From assembly GCA_029204045.2 (NCBI GenBank), contig CM055076.1:21330269-21394268 (forward strand): a stretch of DNA of 64,000 bases, written 5' to 3'. Of the stretch, positions 1 through 10,066 are shown piece by piece (the stretch's first letter is position 1; each line of letters begins with the position of its first letter). The translations under genes were made by a program, and so were the position numbers. This DNA is from Tillandsia leiboldiana. Lineage: Eukaryota > Streptophyta > Magnoliopsida > Poales > Bromeliaceae. Under the pieces are notes generated by a model, which worked only from the letters and a program-made list of their open reading frames with translations, did not search any database and had not been told where the DNA came from.

Positions 1-2990
1 AATCTTGAGAAAATCTCCGGAGGACTTGTTGTTTTCGGAGACGGTCGATCTTCCAAAATTGTTGGAAAAGGGACGGTAGCTATTCCAGATGGGCCGATTT
101 TGAAAAACGTCTTATTTGTTGATGGTCTTAAGACTAACCTCATAAGCATAAGTCAACTTTGCGACAATGGTTTTTCAGTTAACTTTTCATCTGTTGAATG
201 CGTTGTAACTGATATTTTTAAAAGGGGTTAGATCTGAAAACAATTGTTATGTTGTTCCTAATAAATTTTCTGAAAATTGTAACTTAGCCGCTTTGAATAA
301 TGAAACTCTTTGGCATGAAAGGCTAGGTCACTTAAATTTTAAGGAACTTACTAGAATTTCAAACAAGGACGTGGTCAAGGGGGTTCCAAAACTTTTATTT
401 AAACAAAACGTTGTGTGTGGTGGTTGCCAAAAGGGAAAACAGTCTAGGACTGCACACAAGAACTTGAACCACGTTGGTACAAAACGGCCCTTGGAACTGT
501 TGCACATGGATTTAATGGGGCCGACCCGTCAACCATCTTTGGGAGGTAAATGGTATATTTTTTTATTGGTTGATGATTTCTCTCGGTATTCTTGGGTAGC
601 ATTTTTAAAAGAGAAAGCTGATACTTTTGATTCTTTTCACGAGATTTGCCTTCGTATTATGATTGAAAAGAATGAAAAGATCATTCGTGTTAGAAGTGAT
701 AGAGGTGGAGAATTCATTAATTCAAAATTCATTGACTTTTGTACTTCAAACGGTATTAAGCATGAATTCTCTGCACCCTATACACCTCAACAGAATGGTG
801 TTGTCGAGCGCAAGAACAGGGTTGTTCAAGAGATGGCGCGTGTGATGCTTCATAGCCGGAATTTACCGCTACATTTTTGGGCTGAAGCTGTGAACACCGC
901 TGTCTATGTCATTAATCGTGTGTTCTTGCGCCCGGGAACGTTAAATACACCATATGAACTATGGTGTGGTAGAAAACCCAACATCAAATATTTTCGCATC
1001 TTCGGGAGTCGGTGTTACATTTTACGTGACCGTGAAAACCTTGGAAAGTTTGACTCACGAAGTGACGAAGGGATTTTCTTGGGGTATTCTACTAATAGTA
1101 GAGCATATCGAGTATTTAATTTGGAATCTAAGACGATCGTAGAATCCATAAATGTTAAAGTAGATGAAGCTTTTCACTTTGCATCTGAAAAATCTACCCT
1201 CGATATTTCTCTAGATGATGATTCTCCTGCTGTTGCATCTTCTCATAATAATACTTCCAATATTAATGATGCATCTAATGGTTCTTCAAGTTTATCTAAT
1301 GTGCAGGAATCATCCCATATATCTCCGAGTACTCCGTTTCAACAAACGCTACGAATCTCCAAAGATCATCCGGAATCGAATATTATTTGGAGATCCACAA
1401 GAAGGAGTCAGAACTCGGAGGCAGTTGGTTTGTGGATTCGCTTGCTACGTATCTTTAATCGAACCAAAGAACATAGATGAAGCTCTTCAGGATGACTACT
1501 GGATTAAAGCAATGCAGGAAGAGCTCCATCAATTTGAGCGAAACAAAGTCTGGGAATTAACGAAGCCTCCAAAGCAACACAATGTGATAGGTACCAAATG
1601 GATTTTCAAGAATAAGAAAAATGAGGATGGTACTATCATCAGGAACAAGGCACGATTAGTTGCTCAAGGCTACTCTCAAGTAGAAGGTATAGACTTTGAC
1701 GAAACATTCGCCCCTGTAGCTAGACTCGAGTCCATTCGTATACTGTTTGCTATTGCTTGTCATTTTAAAATCAAATTATTTCAAATGGAGGTTAAGAGCG
1801 CATTTCTAAATGGGTTTTTAAATGAGGAAGTTTATGTGGCTCAACCGAAAGGTTTTGTAGACCATAAACAACCTAACCATGTTTTTCGTTTGAAAAAGGC
1901 TCTTTACGGTCTGAAACAAGCACCGCGAGCATGGTACGAAAGGTTGACAAAGCACCTTTTGGAGAAGGGCTACACTCGAGGGGGAGCTGATAGGACTCTC
2001 TTTGTGAAGCATTATCAAAGCAATTTCATTGTAGCACAAATCTATGTCGATGACATTGTATTTGGCGCAACAAGAGATAATGATGCTTCTAAATTCGCGG
2101 AGACCATGGAAAGCGAATTTGAGATGTCCATGATGGGCGAATTGACTTATTTCCTTGGATTGCAAATTAAACAAAATGATGAAGGTATTCACTTGAGTCA
2201 ATCCAAGTATGCAATGGAGTTAGTTAAAAAGTTTGATCTTGAAAATTCGAAGGATTTTCCGACTCCAATGGGAACTAGCCACAAGGGACTTGGAAGTGAA
2301 TCACAAAGTGAGAATGTAGACGAGAAACTGTATCGAAGTATGATTGGAAGTCTACTTTACCTCACGGCTAGTCGCCCGGATATATCTTTTGGTGTTGGGA
2401 TCTGCGCGAGATATCAATCTGCACCAAAGGAGGTTCACCTGAAAGCGGTGAAAAGGATCATCCGGTATATCAAAGGATCAATTAATTTCGGAATTTGGTA
2501 TCCTATGGGAACAAGTTTAGATATTGTTGGATACTCAGATGCCGATTGGGCAGGATCAGTGGATGATCGGAAAAGCACGAGTGGTGCATGCTTCTATCTC
2601 GGCCATTGCCTTGTCGCATGGCACAGTAAAAAGCAGAATTGCATAGCACTCTCGACTGCCGAAGCGGAATACATTTCAGCTGGAAGTTGCTCAACTCAAC
2701 TCATTTGGATGAAAAGCGTATTGAGCGACTTCCGGATTTCAGCATCTTCGGTAACAATTCTTTGTGACAACACAAGTGCAATCAACATTTCTAAAAACCC
2801 TGTGTTGCACTCTAGAACAAAACATATTGAACTTAGATATCATTATCTTAGAGAGCTAGTTGAATCAAATATTCTTCAACTTTCATATATTTCAACTGAG
2901 GATCAATTAGCTGACATTCTAACAAAACCTTTGGATCAAAAACGTTTTATTCATTTGCGAAAAGCAATTGGAATGCTTTCCTTGAAATAA
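1..2990 (+). pseudogene. copia pol: integrase, RT and RNase H (frameshifted)
   Basis: The sequence starts about 16 residues after where the protease DSG motif lies in the sister copy. Frame 1 is open to a stop at 229-231. A deletion of about 15 bp near 214-222, relative to the sister copies, shifts the frame. The next frame runs to 1480 with the zinc-binding WHERLGH and CGGC motifs and the integrase core (HMD, RSDRGG, VVERKN: D,D35E). An extra base near 1385-1390 shifts to the frame ending at 2990, which holds the RT with YVDD at about 2044-2055 and RNase H (SDADWAG, STAEAEY, NKNPVLHSRTKHIE-type end). Products would act in the cytoplasmic particle (RT, RNase H) and nucleus (integrase). At least two frameshifts make it a pseudogene. 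Confidence 0.93.
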
Positions 2991-3932
2991 ACTTCTTTTT
3001 GAAACCTTTGCTTAGGATAGGTTTTGTTTATTTTTTGTTTTGTTCATTATCTATGTCTGTACATAGGACATTAATTGAGCATAGATCATAATTGACTTTA
3101 ATTGCATCTTTTCGCACATTTAGAAATTTATTATGCTTTCGCCATCATAATATTTCACTGTTGCAATGATCATTTATGTTAATTAAATCATCTTCTGAGT
3201 GATCAAAGTCAATTTCTCTCTCTCAATGATCTCTTGGTATAGTCATTATCTTATTTGACTGTTTAGTCGAGTATGAAATCGAGATCAATTTTTGGTTGAA
3301 TACTTTATATCTTATATAATTGATAGCCAATTGAGGGGGAGTCAAAGAAAAGTAAAATGCTCAAAAGATGTGGAAAGAGTTACATCCCAATGAGGAGTGT
3401 GAAAACTACCACCACATGGAGGAAAGAGCTACCACCTCGGTCGTTCGAGTATTGTGTGCAGCTACCACATGTATACCAAGCATGGTTGTTCAAATTTTTT
3501 ATTATGTAAAATGCATGTTGAAATACTTGACTCCGTCAAATTTTAAGGTTGGTATAAGGTGTTTTTTTTTTAAAGAAAGATGCTCAAAGAGCCACTCTCT
3601 TCAACAGATTGTCTAGATACATTATCTACTATATTTGGGATTTCAAACATCTATTGATCTTTGTATTTCATTTTCTTTACTGAATTGATGATTTGATAAA
3701 GGCATTACTCATAAGATCAAGTTAGATGTAATTGAAGGTGTTCAACTTTAAGGGATTTAATTTTTGTAAATTTTCGTTTCATTTTTGGATATTATTGATA
3801 GATTTGGCATAATCTAATTCTTGTTGTATGAAACGATGATTTCTGTTTAAAGTTGATACACATTTGTGCTTACAATCTTTTTCTGGTTTTTCTTGAATTT
3901 TTCTGAAATTTTCTAAAGAAAAAGTTGGAGCC
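2991..3932 (+). other. SIRE spacer between pol and third-ORF promoter
   Basis: Noncoding, AT-rich spacer conserved in the other SIRE copies (reverse complement at 35776-36715 and 25341-26270). It contains an extra polypurine-tract-like run, TGAGGGGGAGTC, at 3332-3343. Short ORFs here show no protein features. Confidence 0.75.
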
Positions 3933-4101
3933 GATCCGGATCGGGCAAGATGATCCGGATCCCGAACGCAGATATTCTTCTGCGGGCTGACGATCCGGAT
4001 TGGACCTGCCGATCCGGATCCCGAACGCAGTTTCTCACTGCGGGTAGCCGATCCGGATCGCAATCATGAACTGATCCGGATCGCGGCTAGGGTTTTATAA
4101 A
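3933..4101 (+). promoter_or_regulatory. Putative internal promoter of the third ORF
   Basis: Six copies of the palindrome GATCCGGATC (one ends in T) lie between 3933 and 4082. A TATA box, TATAAA at 4096-4101, follows directly in the context TAGGGTTTTATAAAG. A CT-rich leader and a splice donor come next. The same layout (palindrome array, TAGG, TATA box) forms the LTR promoter at 6247-6603. Between palindromes are small hairpins of the form CGCAG...CTGCG. That it is a working promoter is inference; conservation in other copies (35609-35775, 25161-25340) supports it. Confidence 0.55.
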
Positions 4102-4217
4102 GAACAAAAGGGTTTTGATTTCTTTTACTCCAATCTTTTGTTCTAAAGTTTCCAGAGCCTCTCTCTCTAGATTTCATCCTTCCTGGAAGCTTTCAAACTC
4201 AAGTTCTTCAACTCCAA

Positions 4218-4602
4218 GTAAGTTTTATTGATCAAAATCTCGGTTTTTCACCGTTTTTCTCTTTTCCTCCTCAAACGTGATGAATTTCTTGAATCAACTT
4301 TGTTTGTGGATGGTTTTTGATCAAATTTCTTTTGAAATAAGAACTCTGGGTAGATTAGTTTTGATTATATGCTAGGTATTCTCAAGATTAACGGATTTTT
4401 AGGCTTCGATTTCTAAAATTTCGGTTTTAGGGCATATAATAAGGATTTTCGAAAAACATGCAATTGATCTATTTTTAAAAGTCCTTTTGCAAAACTAATT
4501 TGATTCTTAGTCTCTCTACATGATTATGATTGTTTGGGTACAATTTTTCAAATTTTTGAAAATTAACAATTTTTCATGTGTTCTTGAGTTGTTGCACACA
4601 AG
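4218..4602 (+). other. Predicted leader intron upstream of third ORF
   Basis: The donor CCAA|GTAAGT is at 4218 and an acceptor ending CACACAAG at 4602, 27 bp before the ATG. The donor is identical in the minus-strand copy at 35489, whose acceptor TTTTCACAG is stronger. Splicing is predicted from sequence only. Confidence 0.5.
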
Positions 4603-4629
4603 ATTTCTTTTCTCAAGAGACCAATAGCA

Positions 4630-5343
4630 ATGGTGATCACTTGGATTATTTTCCTACTTGCTGTCATGGTACATGTCAAGGATACTGCCAAGCCTAAGAA
4701 GGCTAAGAAAGCAAAGAAGACTAAGGATGATTCCGACACGGAGTCGGAGACGGAATCGATCGACTGGGATAACCTAGAAATCGAGGGAGCTGCTCCCATT
4801 ATCTCCAAAGGAAAAGCAACTGCTGAAGCTTCAAAACCTACTGCAGCTGAAAAAGGGAAAGCACCAATGGAACCAAGTCCAGTTGGAACAAAAAGAAAAA
4901 CTGGTGCAATAAAAAGAGGCAGTGCTCAGGGAATTACCATTGAGCAACCAGCTGCTAGCCAAGCACCTCCACAAGACTTTTTCAGCTCGGCTAGGATTAA
5001 GGAAAATGAAGAGGGTAGTGAAATTCAAATTACTGAATCCCTCTCTAGAGCATACTCTGTACCCAGCGAATCCGCATGGACTGAAGACCAGCATGCATCA
5101 TCTGCTTCTACAACTCGTCCAGTGACTTCCAAGAGAAACACTCTAGAAGCTACTGTGTTGGCCGCCATTCATCAGGACCAAAGAAGACTTTCTGCTGACC
5201 AAGAGAGATTGGCATTAGGTCTCCGACAAATGGCCGCTGACCAAAAACAAATGAAAAAGAAATGTTCCAAATTATCGCGAATGCTGAAAGGAATCTTGAA
5301 CAAGATAGACGATACTAGCTCAGACAGTTCTGATTTGGCTTGA
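4630..5343 (+). CDS. SIRE third ORF, short form lacking central domain (237 aa)
   Basis: Unbroken ORF in the position where Sireviruses carry an envelope-like gene. Residues 1-14 are a hydrophobic, signal-peptide-like start (MVITWIIFLLAV). A lysine-rich then acidic Ser/Asp/Glu stretch follows at 20-50, and a Lys/Ala/Pro-rich middle at 55-115. The C-terminus (about 170-225) is a Gln-rich probable coiled coil ending in an acidic Ser/Asp tail. The sister copy at 33612-35084 has the same ends but also a central globular domain of about 230 residues that is absent here. The ATG follows the predicted splice acceptor by 27 bp. Function is unknown; membrane targeting is inferred from the N-terminus only. 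Confidence 0.65.
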   Translation: MVITWIIFLLAVMVHVKDTAKPKKAKKAKKTKDDSDTESETESIDWDNLEIEGAAPIISKGKATAEASKPTAAEKGKAPMEPSPVGTKRKTGAIKRGSAQGITIEQPAASQAPPQDFFSSARIKENEEGSEIQITESLSRAYSVPSESAWTEDQHASSASTTRPVTSKRNTLEATVLAAIHQDQRRLSADQERLALGLRQMAADQKQMKKKCSKLSRMLKGILNKIDDTSSDSSDLA

Positions 5344-6007
5344 TCTTTTATGCTCCAACCCGTATCGTTTCTATTGCAGGTTTTTAAGTTTTATGTTTTA
5401 GTTTTAGTTCTCAGGATTTTCTTGATTGTGAACTATTTAACTCTCCTTAAATTTTGTAATTTTGGCTTTGTTTGTGACAAAAAGGGGGAGAGAGTTTAGA
5501 GAACTTGAACAATGCTGATGTGAAAATTTTGTATACATCAAGGTAAGTATCACTTCAACCTCAACTTTGGTTTTTATCTTGTGATTGTGTGCATGTCTCT
5601 ACTAACTATTCGACTAACTATTTGGGCATGTAATATGACTAACAAGTTGATGTTGGACTAACACTTTGTGACATTTGGTTTTTGATTGCATAGAAGATAT
5701 GTTGGTTTTTGACTATGATTCTCTTACATATCTGAATTCTCAAATGTCATGATGATCAGATAAACTCTATCTCTGTACTAGGTTTTGAATGCTAAATATT
5801 CTTGAGGTATCTAACGATCTCTTTTTGTCAAGAATGATTTCTTTGTGCAGAGAGTACAGATGTCTAAGTCTAGAGTCTGTTTTAGGAGTTTATCTCATGT
5901 TTTTAAATTTTTGGATCTCCATTGTAAATTTTTGTTGTATGGTGATAGCAACAAAAATATATTTTTGAATTTTCTTTAGTGGATCTGTGTTTTGTCACGA
6001 AACCGCC
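5344..6007 (+). other. SIRE 3' untranslated spacer with extra polypurine tract
   Basis: Noncoding AT-rich spacer between the third ORF and the 3' LTR, conserved in the minus-strand copies. It contains a second polypurine tract, AAAAAGGGGGAGAGAG, at 5479-5494. No gene is seen. Confidence 0.75.
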
Positions 6008-6019
6008 AAAGGGGGAGAT
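6008..6019 (+). other. Polypurine tract (plus-strand primer site)
   Basis: AAAGGGGGAGAT directly abuts the TG of the 3' LTR, the expected place for the RNase H-resistant primer of plus-strand DNA synthesis. The same motif borders the minus-strand LTRs at 12827 and 32757. Confidence 0.85.
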
Positions 6020-6246
6020 TGTTACGGAATTTGAGTTGGCGTAGTTTCGTGAAAGTCTCAAGTCTTGAAGATTGAAGGTGAAGAAAGTTGGATCATTTAA
6101 CTCAATCTCAAGAAAGAAGAATTCAAAAGGATCAGGTATGTTTAACTAAAGATTTTGTGTGATCCGAATACTTCTTGTAGTGTAGAAACACTTGGAAGAA
6201 TCTTTCATTGCATAAAAATCAAAAACTGGACTTGGGACATGTTCAG

Positions 6247-6603
6247 GATCCGGATCAGGTTGTTCGATCCGGATCCCGAAGGTGGTTCGTTCATACACCA
6301 GTTCAATCCGGATCGTAGCCTCTCTTGATCCGGATCCCGAACACTGAGTTTACCATCTTCCTTGAACGATCCGGATCAGGCTTCGCAATCCGGATCCCGA
6401 ACGTTGATGTTTGGTGAACTGCATGAACGATCCGGATCAAGCGCTTCGATCCGGATCCCGAACCTTCGTTTTTCTGGAATTGCCTGACTCGTTACGACGA
6501 TCCGGATCACAGCTAATCCGATCCGGATCGCCGTCCGTAAAATTTCCAGAAATGTTAGGTTTTTGATTCTTATCTCCTTCCTAGGGTTTCTAACCTATAA
6601 ATA
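6247..6603 (+). promoter_or_regulatory. LTR promoter: ten-copy palindrome array plus TATA box
   Basis: Ten copies of GATCCGGATC (two begin AATC) lie between 6247 and 6529. They are arranged mainly as close pairs within units of about 70 bp, most second members continuing CCCGAAC. CCTATAAATAG at 6594-6604 is a strong plant TATA box. Transcription should begin about 30 bp downstream, making 6020-6625 the U3 part. The protein that binds the palindrome is unknown. Confidence 0.75.
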
Positions 6604-6890
6604 GACCCTATGACTCTTTGTCTAGGGTTAATCCAAAAAGAAGGAAAATAGCCGTCATATTCTTGTATCATCTTTTACGGCTCTAGATCCACATATAGAG
6701 AAGAAAGGAAATCATTAGAGAATACTCTATGTTTCTTCATCTATATTGATTAGTTTGATTCTAGGTTTTCATACTCACATCTTGAGTTGAATCAAACTAA
6801 TGAATACTTAGATGGTATTTCCGATCTATCTTTGATCTAAGTATTCGGCGGATCATCACCACCAAAAACAACGATTTACCCCAAAAATCG

Positions 6891-7071
6891 GCGTGTGGAT
6901 TCGCGTGTCCTTGTGGATTCAAGGTTCAACCGCTCTCGTGGATTCGGAGCGAGGCACGTTTCGTGGATTCGAAGGGTGCTATTGGGTGAAGACCGTGGAC
7001 TCGGTCGGACGTCGTGGATTCGACGTTGGACGCCGTGGATTCGGCGTTGGGCGCAGATCGTGGATTCGAGA
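6891..7071 (+). other. Array of eight small hairpins with common TGGATT loop
   Basis: Eight copies of TGGATT (one TGGACT) are each flanked by complementary arms, at 6891-6906, 6909-6924, 6931-6951, 6959-6974, 6991-7006, 7009-7026, 7030-7047 and a weak one at 7056-7071. Examples are CCTTG/CAAGG, GACCG/CGGTC, ACGTCG/CGACGT and ACGCCG/CGGCGT. Loops are constant while stems differ and still pair. The array lies downstream of the TATA box, so it is in the RNA leader. A structural role, for example Gag binding, is inference. Confidence 0.6.
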
Positions 7072-7370
7072 AGCGTCGCGGAGCGAGCGGAGAAGATCCT
7101 CTAGGAGCGTATGGAAAAGGTTGAGTCGTAAGTGTGTACGGTAAATCACCTTGTACGTGTTTTAATTCTAGTGGATTTCTGCCGTGTTATCGGTCCCGTG
7201 GTTTTTTACTCCGGTGATGGAGTTTTCCACGTAAAAATCTTGCGAGTTATTTTTATTTCCGCATTGGGTTTTTATCGCAACGATTTTTGAGTGTTTATAC
7301 GTTTACACCTATTCACCCCCCTCTAGGTGTTTTTTCCCCTATTTAGATCCTTATTACATATAACCCAACA

Positions 7371-7375
7371 CTCGA
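7371..7375. other. Target-site duplication CTCGA (3' side)
   Basis: Five bases following the 3' LTR. The reverse complement, TCGAG, follows the inverted 5' LTR at 44704-44708, which in element orientation means CTCGA precedes that LTR. Confidence 0.6.
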
Positions 7376-8331
7376 GTCGAGGTGCGATAATACTGGATTG
7401 TCGAACTCTTGAGATGTTCAATAGCCATGGATTTTAGACGACTGGACTGAGTGGTTAGTTATGCATCAGTTTGGGTCTGGAATTCTATCATAATGGTTAA
7501 TTAGGGTAATCCAGTTTGGTCATGAGTTTAACTTTAACCTACTACATACTCGACTTGGTTACTTTTCCTCAAGCGGGTTGCTCCTCTCGAGTGTCATTCC
7601 GAAGTTACGCGGCTTGATTTATTTTGGATATGGTTCCACGTCGGCGATCTAGGGGTTGTTAGTGTGATCAGATGTGATGCTAGTGCAGGCGGGGCTGGGC
7701 CCCGTGCAGGTTGGTTGATTAGGTTATTCTCGACAGTATTTTGTAGTTGATGCATACACCTTTATTTTACAGTTCATTCATACATGTTAGAGGCATAATA
7801 GTGGTAGATTTATATTTCCGCAGCTTTTTCGTTATTGTTGATGCTTTCTCCTATTTGCCTCTAGTAGCTTTAGTGGGTAGGTCGGAGTTATCGATGACGT
7901 ACCAACTGAGGACTACTGATTTTTAGTATTTCTCACACCCTTTGTTGACCCACTTTTTATAGAGTCTTTCGCGGCTGTTGCAGCGATTGCGGACCGAGGT
8001 AAGGGGATCACGAGCTATATAGATCTCATTCCTATTCGTGTGGGTTGTATCTGTGGACCCTATGTTGTTTTTTTTATTTTTAGACTACTGTACTTTGGGT
8101 CTGACTTTTCGTCTGTTATTTGTATTTATATTTCTGGGAGTTGGACTTTGTATCCTGGAACTTTACTGTACAATTTAATTTGATGGTTATCTTTAGTTTC
8201 AACGCTGTTTCGCTCTATTGTACGATTTTTTATACTTGAACAGGTTATTGACGCTTCGTGTGTGAGGTCTTCCTGTGTATAGGTGGATCTGTTGGTGGGC
8301 TCGGATTCTGGTTTACCCCCAGGGCATTACA
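7376..8331 (+). repeat. Tekay-type gypsy LTR 3' fragment
   Basis: Diverged relative of the Tekay LTR at 21591-24754, matching its last 0.9 kb in order: CTCGAGTG block, GAGGCATAATAGTGGTAG, the GTGGGTAG block, CGCGGCTGTTGCAG, CGGACCGAGGTAAG, and the end GGTTTACCCCCAGGGCATTACA. The SIRE element is inserted in it. Confidence 0.7.
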
Positions 8332-9099
8332 TCTTTTCTCTTTGGTGCGGATCTATTAGTGTGTGACTGTCCCGATACCCAAAGGCGAGTGTTCTGGGAC
8401 AGCAAAGGAAAGCGAGTGGGTTTTGAAAGTGTTTCGAAACACTTCGGGGCAAAGTCGAACCCTAAAACATGGAAATCAGGCATTTCGGTGCATGACTTCG
8501 TGTTACATGTGCTGTTGTTATTCGCAACTGTGGAAGGGTTTTATTTGCTGCAAATTATAGGTGGTAGGATTCCTTTAATTGCAGCCCTGAAATAATTGGT
8601 TGATTCCAGGACCAATTGGGCATCCCGGGAACTAAATCGGCAAAGTGTCGGAGTTCCGATTTTTCCGTTTTAATGCACTATTTGTGCTACTATTCAAACA
8701 GCTTTAAATTTTATATTCGTAACAGCGAGTGAGGCATGTTGGGTGTAGGACATGTTTTGGGGTGTCCTGTGGGTTGGGATGATATTCCGACAAGTCAATG
8801 CGACGAGTCAGGAATTCTATGGTGATTCTTGTTAGGACCTGTAACCTCGACATCATTCGCAAGGTTATCAAGGTTTGGATCATAGGTTAAGGTAATTAGC
8901 AGGTTGAACTTGTTGTAGGTCTGGGCTTAGACAGGGAGCATGATCAAGAGGGGGTCAGCAACTTGAGGTTTTGATCGATAGAGGTGGGTACTCCATGCTA
9001 GTAGTCGGTGAGATTGTATCTTCTCCTTTTCCTCTCATATGCCGATTTTATTTTCTCTTTATCTTTATTATTATCTTGTATAGAGACAAGCTGATTTGA
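8332..9099. other. Unassigned sequence, probable gypsy debris
   Basis: No convincing gene. An ORF at 8275-8595 starts inside the LTR fragment and has no recognisable domain. The style (short G-rich LTR-like blocks) suggests decayed gypsy sequence, but I cannot place it. Confidence 0.4.
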
Positions 9100-9552
9100 T
9101 GTAGTACTCGAGAAATTTCAATGAATTTAGCTGTAAAGATTATCAGTTGTTTAGTTGTTTAGTTGTGGTATATTTTTGCTCTCTGATTGTCATTGTGATT
9201 ATTTAGACATGCACCGTAGCTTAGTGGACTGTCAGGCGTTGTATTGTAGTTAAGTTTCGGAGACAAAACTTCTTAAAAGGAGGGGGTAATGTAGTACGAG
9301 AAATTTCAGTGAATTTAGCTGTAAAGGTTATTAGTTTGTTTAGTTGTTTAGTTGTGGTATATTTTTGCTCTCTGATTGTATTATTGTACTTGCCTAGCCG
9401 AGCATGTATAGGAAAGACTCTGCCCGTGTGGACAGAAAATTTTCTATGCATGTGGCGGTCTGTTTACGTCATGGGTTTCAAGTTTTAAACTCTGATTTTT
9501 TTTTTTTTTTTTTTTTAAAAATTAGATTGTTTTTGAAACTCGGGGCGTGACA
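9100..9552 (+). repeat. Remnant gypsy LTR ends, about 190-bp direct repeat
   Basis: Two related starts (TGTAGTACTCGAGAAATTTC at 9100; TGTAGTACGAGAAATTTC at 9290) share about 80 following bases. Before the second is a gypsy 3' UTR and polypurine tract (GTTTCGGAGACAAAACTT then AAAAGGAGGGGG, 9256-9286). The end CGGGGCGTGACA at 9552, with the block GGAAAGACTCTGCCCGTG, matches the solo LTR at 58992-63337 in reverse. So 9290-9552 is an internally deleted LTR of that family. It contains a run of over 25 T at about 9490. Confidence 0.6.
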
Positions 9553-10066
9553 TTTGACATATACTGTAGGTTGTTATTTGTTAGACTATATCAAGACCTT
9601 TAGGTCCAAGGGGCTTGGTATTTGGTATTTTGATACGACATTCTTGGTCACGGTTTGGATTCAGCCAAAATTATCAGTTTTTTACCGAAGGCTTTATTAG
9701 TCATTGCACTTGGGAGTATTCATATACACCGTGTCGGTTTGGCCACTTACAAGGGGTGTATTTATCTAGATGGGTCGTCTTTCATGACGCATAGGTCAGA
9801 TCCAGTGCGAGGTTGTGATAGGCAATTCCTGAGGTTGATGGACTGATATGGTAGGTGGCTGACAAAAGGTTGGGATTGGTATTTGCCATGGCATACAGTG
9901 GACAGATGGTATTACAGTAGTAGCATATCTCTTACCTAGATTGTTGTAGGGTTATATCATTGCTCTTTTGGCATTACTTTATATATCCAATATATTTTTT
10001 TTGGTGAGCATGACTTGTACTGTGACGAGTTGTACTCACTAGAAAATCTTTGATTGGTTTCACATG
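9553..10066. other. Unassigned stretch, no gene seen
   Basis: Follows an LTR end and precedes another LTR in reverse. The ORF at 9655-9846 has no recognisable domain. Probably TE-internal or old flanking DNA. Confidence 0.4.

Larger units (their letters stand above)
1..7370 (+). mobile_element. SIRE-lineage Ty1/copia retrotransposon, 3' part
   Basis: This is the 3' portion of an LTR retrotransposon; the window opens inside pol. Order is end of protease, integrase, reverse transcriptase and RNase H, then a long 3' region with a third ORF, polypurine tracts and the 3' LTR. Integrase before RT is the Ty1/copia order. A third ORF after pol and several polypurine tracts fit the Sirevirus (SIRE) lineage. 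The element is followed by CTCGA, which reappears beside an inverted LTR of the same length at 43353-44703. The pol carries frameshifts, so this copy is dead. Confidence 0.92.
6020..7370 (+). repeat. SIRE 3' LTR, complete (1351 bp)
   Basis: Starts TGTTACGGAATTTGAG and ends TAACCCAACA (TG...CA), preceded by a polypurine tract and followed by CTCGA. It contains a promoter with a palindrome array and TATA box, and a hairpin array downstream. It is closest to the inverted LTR at 43353-44703: same length, same variant ending TTATATGTAATAAGG when read on the complement, and the same AAGGAAAATAGCCG variant. Confidence 0.93.

Noticed and set aside
1818..2201. Antisense ORFs inside the SIRE pol (also 2503-2694, 26567-26758, 27060-27317, 37012-37203, 37505-37762)
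   Set aside because: Shadows of conserved pol codons, repeated in each copy.
6247..6529. CRISPR-like array of short repeats
   Set aside because: Repeats are 10-bp palindromes with uneven spacing inside a retrotransposon LTR of a plant.
6893..7144. Arg/Gly-rich ORFs repeated in every SIRE LTR (also near 11735, 31668, 42114, 43579, and the MCDPNTSCSV-type ORFs near 10966, 12430, 32361, 42808)
   Set aside because: They recur only because the LTR recurs; coding comes from the hairpin and palindrome arrays, and frames differ on both strands.
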